From: Melitaea cinxia
Lineage: Eukaryota > Arthropoda > Insecta > Lepidoptera > Nymphalidae
Reading direction: 5' to 3'
Assembly (NCBI RefSeq): GCF_905220565.1
Contig: NC_059406.1
Span: 11,480,001-11,544,000 of the forward strand
DNA length: 64,000 nt
In this document: positions 27,601 to 39,600 of the stretch, piece by piece
Position numbering within the stretch: the stretch's first letter is position 1
Layout: each line of letters opens with the position of its first letter
Program-made: the position numbers and the translations under genes
The notes under the pieces: model-generated
What the model saw: the letters and a program-made list of their open reading frames with translations, nothing else
What the model was told of the DNA's origin: nothing
Database searches by the model: none

Positions 27601-30600
27601 ATCATATTTGTTTATATATAAAAATTAATAAAATTAAACGTATTAATTGTCGTGTCAAATTCGAGAACGACTCGGCTAATTAGCTTCATGTAAAGGGTTC
27701 TTACGGAATGACAAGTTGGAAAAATTACTCAGACAATTTTTGAAAATATTGTGTTTACTTGAATTTCACAAGCACGTAAAATGTGATTTCTATTTTTGAC
27801 TCAAAATTTAGACTACTCGAACGTCAGTTTCTTCATTTAGATTGATTATTTATTTATTTATTTTATTTAAATTCTTTATCGTACAATAAATACACTAATA
27901 CAAGTGTGTACAAAAGGCCACCACCAGCCAACCTTGGTATGTGCAAGAAAGTAGGTATAGCGTGTACAATAAAAAAAAACAAATAGTATAATATAACATT
28001 ACATATCATATAATATAATAATATAAAATAAGAAAATATAGCGTAACATAATATAATTAATTACATAATACAATAATATATAATTGATATGATTGATAAT
28101 AGATTATTTTCGATTATTTTAATAAAATTAGGTGTTTTTATTAAAAAGTTATTATAGCTTTTAAAATTACAATAGAAAAATAAATTTTAATCGTGAAATA
28201 AATACTAAATGTTATACGTTAATAAATACTAAATGTTATACGTTAAGCTAGTAAAATAGTTATTAACGAACGTAGAGAACAGAAACATTTCAAATATAAA
28301 CCATATGTACATATTAAAATACCTCATTCGCTACCTTCAAGGGGTATAGTCCCCTTAAACTAATTTATCTCCCTTTGATTTATATAGGTCCCTTAATTAA
28401 ATGAAGGCAAAATATCGGCACGATTCTACGAGCAAATTATACGAATTAAAAGCACGAAGGCTTTTAACTGAAATTCGTAATTGCTCCTTAGTTTTTTTGT
28501 TCGAATACTTACAAATTTAAATTTAAATTCCTAAATAATTGGCCTACATTTTTTTTTCTATGTTAAATAAATTTTGTGGCTAGTTTCTGCCTGGTTTCCG
28601 CTAAGGCATTGGTTGTGTTTGTTTTGTAAAAGAGTATATGTAATATTTCAAAATTAATTAAAATGTCTGTTAAAAACTAAAGTATTATAATTAAAAAGTA
28701 TATTTTTAATTTATTTTTATCACCGTATAATTCAGTTTTACCTTTTTTTTATAAGTTGACAATATAAGCTAGAGTATAAAATATAAACAAACTGTTTTAA
28801 TATAATTTAAAAACTGGCTAAAAAGGTTCTGTGGATCTGGGTGGATCTGAATTATTTCTATCGTGAGGACCTTTAACACATCATCGAAAGATCAGAAATA
28901 TAAAAAATACCCAAGTAACCTTCATTCAGTTAAAATTTAAAGATATTTACTTATACCCGCCATTCAAGCAATGGAGCAGCATGACAGGTTAAGATAAAAT
29001 CCATGAAGGATTAATTGACCTAACAATAAAAGTCTCTGCCACACTGAAGGAATATTTGCAGGATGTTACAGTGCACATTTAAAAATACCGCAGTGAAATA
29101 TTCACTGCGGTATATATTATATATTGGATTACACTTCACAACACTTTTCAACTAACATTGATTGAAAAAGGCACTCGCTACGTGGGCTGTGGTAAAAATT
29201 TTAACGTTTAAAACGGCTTATCTCTCAACGAATCTTTTCGTGCCTCTATATTTATGTTTTATTTTTGCACAAAATATGTATGTAGACGAATATTTAATTC
29301 GTTTGTAGATAGTAAAATAACTTTTGTTATTGCTACTGATTTTTTTCCTTTCCTTTCTTCTATCTTATTTAAATTCTATGACAATTTTATAGGGAGGTTT
29401 TTAATGCAGGCTAGATTAAACTGCAGATGAAGAAAACAAGAAGATAGAATATTTTTTAAACCGACTTCAAAGAAAGGAGGAGGTTACTCAATTCGACCGA
29501 ATTTATATATATATATATATATTATGTACGTTCTGGGATAACTCCTTTGTTTATGCACCGATTTTGATAAATCTTTTTTTGTTGGAAAGGAAATATTCCT
29601 AGTTTGGTACCATGATAAGGAAACCAGGATCTGATGATGGGATCCCAGAGAAATCGAGGGAAACTCTCGAAAATCCGCATAACTTTTTACTGGGTGTACC
29701 GATTTTGATGATTTTTAATTTAATCCAAAGCCGATGTTTATCGTGTGGTTACATTTAAATTTCATCAAGGTTTGATTACAACTTTTGGAGTAATCTTTGA
29801 TAATGCGTATTTACTTGACAATTTTTTTCGTCTACCTACGTTGTATTACTTGTCAATATAATTGAAGTCGGTTTTTCTTCGTTTGCCTGCAAACACAATT
29901 ATTAATTATTTCTGTTAATTAATCTATGACTTGATTTATTTAGTTTTGTTGCGTCCTATATTTAATATACACAGGAATTTCCATTATTATTACACACAAA
30001 CACATTTTTTGACTAGCTTAAAACCACCTTTTAAGAAAGTAAGGTTTCGTTTAAGGAATTTCACTTATAATGTAAAAAATATTAAATATAACCTTTGTTA
30101 ATGTTTTATTTACATGGCTGAGGTTAAATATTATAACGACAAAAATATCGATATACCTAAGCGTTATCAAAGAATTACACGCTTCAATAAAAACGTGTAA
30201 GTGATGTGGGCCAGGCAATTTCGTATGACAAAATTTCAGCAGAACGATCACTTTTCAGTACCTTTAGAAACGTGTGCCTTTGACCATTCACTTTGATTAT
30301 AAGTCTTCAAAAATGTTTACAATTCTGCTTCGTCGACTTGAAATTGTAAGTTTCTTAATGAAGACAACGTAAATACATTCTTAAACGTCTGTATAACTAC
30401 TGCATTTTAAATAAAAATTTCTAAGAAATTAAAAATATTGATTTAAATAATTTAACATTCACACAAACTTCTAAAACACAAAAATTCTACAAAAAATTGT
30501 GAAAAACTAATTGAATTTTTTATATCATTCGAGTTTTTATTTAATTTTTACTTTACTTAATATTTATTTTTTATTTTATAACACGTTAATCTTGAATTAA

Positions 30601-33600
30601 TTCAATACTTACAATAATTATAGCAATTAATAAATAATTCAGTTAATGAAAATATAAATTGTATTATCCCTTCTACAATAAATAAGGTTAATGAGCATTT
30701 ACAGCATTAATGAAATACCAATTTTCCGGAGTCGTAAAGCTTACGTGTAAAGCAATAATGCGTCAACATTAGCAGCTGCTAAATGTTATTCCAGAAGAAT
30801 AATTACAACAGAAAGGCCTACTTTTTAAATTGTCTCTAACGGAATAAATTACTTGAAATGTACTAATTACTCTGGGTTTGTTTTTGGCGGTAGAAACAAA
30901 TTAGCCGAAATTAACATTCAGTTTTCATATTACAAAACATCGACACGTACGCGTCTCGTTAGCAATTCCATTACGAAAGTGCTCTTATATAAATAAACAG
31001 TTTTCGTCTATTGTTGTTAAAGTATATAAAATTAATTATTAATGTCATATTTATGTTTTTTTTTTTTTTTTTTAAATTAAATGACACAAAAATATTAGAA
31101 GTAATAAGTTGGTAAAACCAATGCGTATTTTAACACTAGATGTGCTGAAGATTACGGCCTCCCTTAAACTGCCGCCCGCCGTGACAAATTGTCCCATTTT
31201 ATTTATTGCAAAATTTCTTAGTAGGTATAAGGCATGAAAATTAATATGAATACTATTATTTATATTCTTATAATATCTTTATCTATTTATTTCAATCTAA
31301 ATCTTATTCCTAACAAAACAGTAACGTAATAAATTATGTATTTACTGCCAGATTTTTGGTTTTATAAAAAAATAGTCCCAACTTACATTGTAATTATAAG
31401 TAAACCATAATATGATATTCTATTGTATATGATACGATTCAGGCTGTAACATCCCACTGCTGGGCATAGGCTTCTTTCTCGATGTAGGAGAAGGATTTGA
31501 GCTTAATCCATCTTGCTGCTTCACTGCGGATTTGAAAATATATTCCCTATTATAGATAATGCAATCTGTCAGGTGTATTTGTTGAAAACTGAGACTGATA
31601 GCTACGTGTTTTACGAGCCATAGTGCGAAGACTCGCAGGGACCAACATCCAAACCGGAAAGAAATATTCGTACAAATATAAATATCTAACGTGAATAAAA
31701 TTATATATATATGTATGTATGTATGTTTGTATGTATGTGTTTGTGTATGTATATGTGTATGTATGTATGTATGTAAATAAGTACATACGTAAATATATTC
31801 AAACGTTTATGTCTCAATTTGTACACCTACACTGACACAATACCATCTCCTCTGCCCCTAGGTTGCCTGGAAGAGATCGCTTTTTAGCGATAAGGCCGCC
31901 CTTTGTGCCTGATGATACTCTGTTTAAGTTCATAATATGTATTAATTCTGATTTGGTGTACAATAAAGTGTATTGTTATGTTATGTTGTTATCTATACCG
32001 AGCGGGAAGCGAACCCGCAAACCGTCGGTGAATTAGGCACCTTTAGGTTAGATGTACTAAGAAACGTAATTTCGAAATCATGCAAAATCTAACTTTAAGT
32101 GTTTTACTAAAAACCGAAAAAAAATGTGAAAAGAAATTGTCAATCATTTTAACAATTCCCGTTGAAGCGGTATAAAATATTATAACTTTTATTTACTCAA
32201 TAAGACTATTTGCTTTCAGTTGGATAAATTAAATTGCGAGTCTGAAAAACTTTATTTTTACCTAGATACGATCTTCACGCAAATTGGTGTTTGTGAACTT
32301 TTGCCCCAGTTTTATTTGCAAGTTGAGATATCTTTAACATTCACATGTTTTGAACTTATATTATTTATTATCTTGGCTAAGTAAACTTTGTAATTGAGAT
32401 AAAGTTAAAGTCTATCTCTGTCTGCCTGTCACTATTGCAACACTGGTTCTGTGGTGTTAATTTTGATAAAATATATTAATATTTTACTTATTGGTAACAA
32501 ACAGTGGATTAAATGTAAAAATGAATGAATATTGCGAAACGAAGCGAACAGAAGCTACTTCTGGTAATTCAAAATTGAGTGAATTTGGAAAGACATTTTT
32601 TAAAATCATATTAAGTAGACGATCTGCTCGGTGATAATCGCGCTATTGTTTATGGCTACAACGTCTTCCTCATAAGTTCTGATAGGGTTTTAGCTTATCT
32701 ATAACCTGACTTAATAAATTGACATTTCTTTTATTTAATTTACATTTAATTTTAATTTACATTATGACATTTCTTTTATTTATTTTTTATTAATTCATTT
32801 ATTTAATTTAGGAAAACTTGTAAGACATTCACTTATGTAGAGTGTACAAAATTGTTTTGTTTGCAGCGTTTTTTTTTTTTTTTGTTTACCTTTTGCCACG
32901 GCATGGTAAAGGACAGTTTCATCTAAAAAATAACTTTTATCAAATTAATACAAAGCTTATATAAATACCATCACATCAGCCTATCGCAGTCCACTACTGG
33001 ACATAGGCCTCCACAAGTTGAGCCAAAAATGGCGTTACCCATAGTCACCACGCTGGGCAGGCGGGTTTGTGACCGCAGGGCTGGCTTTGTCGCACCGTAG
33101 ACGCTGCTGCCCATCTTCGGCTTGTGTATTTCAAAGCCAGTAGTTGGATGGTTATCCCGCCATCAGTCGGCTTTTTAAGTTTCAAGTCTTAGTCGCCTCT
33201 TACGACACCCACGGGAAGAGAGGGGGTGGCTATATTCTTTAATGCCGTAACCACACAGCAATATAAATATAAATAACAAAAATTAAACTCCTAATAAAGT
33301 ATAAATATTGTATAATTATCGCCAAAATATACATAATCACAAGTTTAAAAGTTTAAAATTTTACTTATTTTTATTTCTTAGTACAAAAAGATAGTTACAG
33401 CATAAGCCTTATAACATTTTGTATAATAAAATAACGACTAATGAAATACTATTTTAATATTTTAATATCAAAATTCAAAATCGCACAAAAGTAAATCTTA
33501 CTTATTCCGTTTTTTAATTATTTTGCATAGCACATTGCGTAAATATACATCCTATTCCTTAGAGAACATTGTATTATATCACAAACTATCGGATAAAATT

Positions 33601-36600
33601 CATGTGTTTAATCCAATATGCAATTCGAGTATCTATAACATTGAAAGAAAATCAGAAATGGTTTCACAGGAATCAATAATCTTACTAACCGTGTAATGAA
33701 TAACGTTAAATTAATGTTATTTCATTACTCAGCACCACTGGAACGATCGAATATCCATTATAATTGTCAAAGCAACTAAATTAAGGTAAATTATAGTGTT
33801 AAAGTAAATGTTTGTCTAAAGTTTGGTTATGGAGCGGTCTGATAAGGTTCCTATGGTGACTGGAAACAAGAACTGTGAACTGTGCTTATTGCTTCAATAT
33901 TTGTTAAGACGTCTTTCTGGTATAATAATGTTGATAGTTCCTTTAACATCAATGGTCATGGGTTCGATTCCTACTTGGTACAAATATTTTTTCTTGAGTT
34001 AAGTGAAGGCTCTCAAGTGGATTAAGTCCCAATCCTCATGCATTTATGGGCAAGGTTATCTTACGTAAACGTAAAAATATAAAGGATGTTAAGGTTTTAA
34101 TTCCGTTTATTTATGAAGTATTTATAAAAAAAAAATAGATGTTATTATTTTCGAATTAATTAATCAAGTCACTCACTCGTCCACAAAAACATTAAATAAA
34201 GTAATTTTATTATTGAATTATTTAGCTATATATTTTTAAAAACTACAACTTAGTTCAAAAGCATTTTTTAAATTTATTTTTTATGAATTTAGCTTTATCT
34301 TGATTTCATTATGACTCACAAAGCTATACTGATTTAAAATAAATATTTGTTTACACATAGTTATGTTCCCAATAGAACTTGAACTGGATAGCATTAGGCG
34401 ATTAAACGAATTCTTGCACCGCTACACAATAGTTGCTGTTGACGCGCACATATTTTATACAAAAAACTAGCAGTTTTCTTTTGATTTCACGCTTGTAAAC
34501 GAAAAGCTAAGCTCACGCAAAGAAGAGACAACAATAGTGTCAGGAGTCAGGAGTCACTTATGCTTCTTAAGACCGCTCAACTATTGAGGTTACGAATTTT
34601 TCTCTTCCTTGCTGTACACATACACTGTACAAGTATTATTCAGCCTTATTCATAACAAACTTTATGGAGATGTTCATTTATTTGTGTGTTCGGGTTCCAA
34701 TAATTATGGACTGCCTTTATTATTATTTAGACTTTGATATGTATGAAGAAATCTATTCTTTTTATCTTTCTTAACTTTAAATAACTTACTTATGCAAAAT
34801 AATCCATATACCAAGTCTGACAAATCAAGGAGACTGCTGAATAATTGTGGCTGCAAACGAATAAACCGACTGCAATTACATCGACAATAAATAACATAAC
34901 AACAACATTTCTCCCAGGACGGGTATTGGCTGACCGGAGGCCGTAAGAAGCCGACAGTTAATTCTCCTCTTGTGTCCCCTTGCGGCTTTTACCAGCTTTG
35001 GGTTCACTATTGTTCTAGAGGCTCCTGTGTCTAGAGTCATTTTGCAATCCGTCCCGTTAATAGTCCCCTGAATCGCAAGACTATTCCCGCTGCATGCCTG
35101 GGAGATAACAGTTATTGGGGCTTCCTCCGCGTCAGCCAGCACTCGCCCCTTAGTCCTGGCTTTTATTCGTTTCCCTGCTCCCGTTCAAGGGACGAAGCCC
35201 CTTGTTTCTTCAGCTCCTCTATTTGTTCCTCGATCCTTTTCATCCTTGCTATCTGGGTCTCCTTCTGCGGGCAGTTGAGCTGAATATGACCCCTTTCGCC
35301 GCACTTGTAGCACATAACTCTATAGCTTTTCTTCGTAGGAGCCTTGACCTCCTTAACTTCCTCAGAGACCTCGCGGATCTTATGGGTCTGCCGTATGTCA
35401 TGGCGAACAGCCTCTACCTCCAAAGCATGCGCCAATGCTTCCTTTAACGAGGTATGGTGTCGAAGCCTCACTGCAGCTCTGACCTCCAGCTCTTTGATTC
35501 CGTCGACAAATGCTTGAACAATATTCGTGTCTACCATCTTGGTGTCGGCTCCTGGGTGTGCCTTCCTGACGAGTTTTTCAATTTCCAACGCCCATTGTTG
35601 TAGTCCTTGTCCTGAGCGTTGGACTCTGTCACGCAGTTGGGCACGGAACACATGCTCCAGGTGTCGCTCCCCGTATCGGGATTCCAGTGCCTCCATCAAG
35701 TCTTGGAACCCGTTTCCTGTATGTGGCAGTGCTTCCAGAACCGACAAAGCTTGCCCTCTGAGCGCAACAGTGAGAGCAGTCAGGCATTGCTCTTCCGTCC
35801 ATCCGTTAGCAGTAGCAACAGTCTGGAATTGTTGACGATAAGCGTTCTACGGAGTAGTGCCATCGTATGGAGGCACTTTCACTCTTGGTCCTTGCGCCAC
35901 TCCGGTACTTCCACTAGACATCGCGACTCCCGTGGTTTCAAGGCGCACTACTTTCTTCTGTAGTTCAGTGAGGCCGGTTTTCACATTTTCAACATCCAAT
36001 CCTAACCCGGTAACTCGTTCTTCCACTACGTCGACATCTTTTCGAAGCTTAGTCACCGCATCACTAACATCTTTTATAGCCCAAAGCGTTTTTTCTTGGA
36101 GCTCTTTTTGTTGTTCTTGTGATTCTTGCAATTTGAAACTTGTTTGCTCTTGTAATTCTTGTAATTTGAAACTTGTTTGCTCTCGTAATTCTTGCAATTT
36201 GAAACTTGTTTGCTCTTGTGATTCTTGCAAAGTACTACGAATTTCAGCCCTTTGCAGCTCCATTAATTTAATTAAATTTCCTAATTGAAGAGCCACTTGA
36301 AGGTCTGCAGAAGTTACGGTGTCACTGGTAGGCATAGTAAGGTGGGCGGGTCCGGTGGGCGGGGCTTGAGACAACGTAGGCGGGGCTTGAGACAAAGTAG
36401 GCGGGGCCTGAGCCTGAGTAGGCGGGGCCTGGGTCCGAGTGGGCGGGGCCTGACGCTGAGTGGGCGGGGCCTGAGTCCGAGTGGGCGGGGCTTGAGCCCG
36501 AGTGGGCGGGGCCTGGTGGGCGTGGTCAGTGGGCGGGGTATGATAGGTGAGGTCAGTGGGCGGAGCTTGGTCCCCAGTGGGTGTGGCCTCCGCAGCGCGT

Positions 36601-39600
36601 TGTGCCCTTGTCCTGACGTCCTTGAAGTCCTTGGAGTCTTCTCTCGGAGTCAATGGCATCTCCAAATCTCACTTCCGACACCAGTTGTTACGTGTCAGGG
36701 TTCGAAGGATTTGGAGAGAAAGACCTGCTGACTCTTTTCAAGACTTTATTCACTAGCACTAGGTCCAACACAAAGCACTAGGTTCAAACACTAAGCACTA
36801 AGTTCAAACACTAAGTACTCACGATGTCCTCAGTCGTAGCCAATGTCGTAGGTTTCGCTGGTATCACTCTTGATCACTAGTTTTCACTCTTGAAGTCGCC
36901 TCGAAGATCGCTCAAACTGAACTGAACTCGTTCGCCTACCTGCAGCTATTTATATCGGCCGACACGAGGCCCAGACCATTCTGGAAAGTTCGCGCATGTA
37001 CCCGGTTTTCGAGACTATACTTCTATATAGTTCCACAGTAGTTCCTCTAACGCCATCTAGTATTGAGTAGAGAGTTTCATGCTATCGCTGTCTTTGTGGG
37101 GTTTCAATGGTTGCCGTTAGATGGCGCTAGTTTCTTTGTGTCCGTAACACTATGTAATAACGTAGGTAGGCGAAAAAATAGTCAAGTAAATGCGCGTAAT
37201 CAAAGATTACTCGAAAAGTACATGTCAGACCTACCTAGACTTTATATAGTATAGCAAAGAATCGTGTCGATTTTTAGTGTTTTCCAAATATCCTTGCATA
37301 AATAAATCTATGGTATTAATTCTTTTGAAAAAAAAAACCATTTTAAATTTCCATTAAACCAGCACCAACGCTAGCCTAAATCGTAAATGTGACCTATTTG
37401 CACGATGACAAACATTTTTTTATTCAATAATGAAACGACAATCACCAAAACAAAATAACGGAATTCTTGCAACATCATCAGTTTGCCGCATCGTCGTTAA
37501 TCTAATCGTAAACACGTGGACTGACGCGAGTTAAGTCTAATTAAGAACGAATGTACCTAATGTAACAAATGCGTTGAAGTAATATCAATAAGGCTAGGAA
37601 TTTTTCTTTAAAAATGTCCCATACAAAGCATAAAAGAGCTCGAAGATATTGTACATAATATAACAATAATTATGTTGAAATTATCAATCAATATAAAAAA
37701 AAAACTACGTTAAAATTTTGCTTTATAATTCATTATAATATTTTATACCTCCGGTATCTTACAACATAATACATTTCTGTACACAAAGGTAAATTTATCT
37801 GGTCTTGGTCTTTTAAATTTATTATTATTCTTTAGTGGTTTTATTCTTAAAAATGGTGTTTCTTTATTCTTAGTTATACAGTAAAAATATTTATATTCCG
37901 TGCGATTCTTCAAAATCGTTCTTGGAATATAAAACAATCTTGGTAGCGATAAAATTTATATTGTTTTTACCAAACTTTTCAATCTTAACGTTAAAGAACA
38001 AGTGAAGTTCTGAATCAGTCTGTCAGAAAGAATTATAAATATTAAAAAAAAAAAAAAATCATTTGTTACAATATTTATAAATAGGTAAAAGAAATTACAT
38101 TTTTTAATATTAGTGTTTCCTTAAACTTCGATCTTAGGCCGTAATTAAAGTTTACCTATCCTACAAAGTACAGAAACTTTTGCTAATAGTTATTACCCTA
38201 AGTTATTGTTTATGATTACTTAGCGTATAAATTAAATACTAAAATAAAAATAAAAACTAAAGAAATAAACGAGATAATGTTCGAAAATATTTCAAAAAGC
38301 ATATTTTCAAATAAAACGCTTATCATTCAAATTTATTCCACAAATGCCGAAGAAAAATATCAGTTGAGTTTGACTGTTGATAATGTTTTATCACAAAATA
38401 TGGTATCAAAAGCGCAGAGATACTCCCACGCTTTTGTGTAATAAATTAATTTTGCTGCAAGGGAATAATTGAATTTAAAGCGAAAAATTTCATTTTCAAT
38501 TCATCGAAAATTTTATCCATAATAGCCGGCTAATTTAATCATACGTTTAAAAGGAACGTTTTCAACGAAGTTATTGGCACGATTTTTCATTGTTGATAAA
38601 TTATATATTATGTGAGTAGTATGTTTAAAAGCTGTGTGGTTACGGCAGTAAAGAATATAGCCACCCCCTCTCTTCCCGTGGGTGTCGTATGAGGCGACTA
38701 AGGGATAACTAAGTTCCACTACCTTTGAACTTATAAAGCCGACCGATGGCGGAATAGCCATCCAACTGTTGGTTTTGACATACACAGGCCAAAGACGAGC
38801 AGCATCGTCTCCGATGCGACAAAGGCAGCCCTACGGTCACCAGCCGGGTGGCTGCCCAGCGTAGTGATTATGGGCAAAACATATGAGTTCGCGCCATAAT
38901 GTTGGGTGCAAACTTGTAAAGGCTTATGTCCAGCAATGGACTGCGATAGGCTGAAGTGATGATGAAGTGATATTTATAAATAATGTTATAAAGTCAATCT
39001 TATTTTAACTATTTTCATCATTTGTGATATACGCAAGTTAGGTTAAATACTTATTGACCTATAGGACTGAATTTCCTTTTGCTTTAATATTATTCGACTA
39101 TTGTATTTGTATAAGGAAAAATTATATGTTTTAGGTGAATTTGGACCATAAACTGACAGTTAAATTAAACATATCAAATATGTTAAGCTTTTACAGGTTC
39201 ACAAAATAACTTCCTAAAATAAGACATCAACAGTATCTTTTTATAAAATAATTCACTAAATATTTTTGTTCACAGTACACGTGCCTTCACGAAAACCTAT
39301 TCCACTACCTCTGTGAAGAAAATGGAGGCGCTGTCACTTTACCAGCTGCGAGAGGAGATGACGCTTGGAAGATCTATTTCAATGATATACCTGAAGAGAT
39401 AGTCGACGAATTTGCAATGAGATATGGAATAGAAGCTATTTATCAAGCTATGACGTAAGAGTTTTTATTAATTTAATTAAGAAATAAACTAAATCTTACG
39501 GTAATCAAAGAAGCCTTATCGAGTCATAAATAGAACCTGGTATTGAGAAGACCCAAATAGCGATTATTTTATTGTCAATGCCTAAGACAATACAAACAAC

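Larger units (their letters stand above)
34886..37149 (-). mobile_element. Ty3/Gypsy-like LTR retrotransposon, 3'-truncated
   Basis: Minus-strand element with 5' LTR (36686-37149), primer-binding site (about 36668-36683), gag (36665-35163) and the start of protease. Reverse transcriptase, integrase and the 3' LTR are missing: the protease frame runs out near 34889 into sequence of repeat family R1. R1 continues on the other side at 37150, so the element inserted into R1 and then lost its 3' part. Gypsy class is inferred from a CCHC gag followed by a DTGA protease in a -1 frame. Confidence 0.75.
14783..39275 (+). other. unc-13 intron 10, 24.5 kb, transposon-rich
   Basis: Separates the C2B exons from the MUN exons; the codon phase (0) and the protein (HVQ|YTCLHENLFH) continue perfectly across it. 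Repeats are listed separately: SINE-like pieces, RTE-like 3' ends, unclassified family R1, LINE-like 3' ends and the LTR element. Simple repeats include (TA)n near 14519-14540 and 29497, (TTA)n near 23320 and ATGT-rich repeats at 31711-31775. Stretches 17991-22285, 22441-24055, 24304-25890, 26236-27519, 28000-29458, 29901-31434, 33264-34854 and 37260-38630 are AT-rich with no coding exon recognised. Small open frames here look like chance. Confidence 0.85.

Noticed and set aside
36285..36731. Plus-strand protein with GRGL repeats, and other plus-strand frames at 35202-36288
   Set aside because: They are shadows of the minus-strand gag coding sequence, whose Pro/Thr repeats read as Gly/Arg repeats on the opposite strand.
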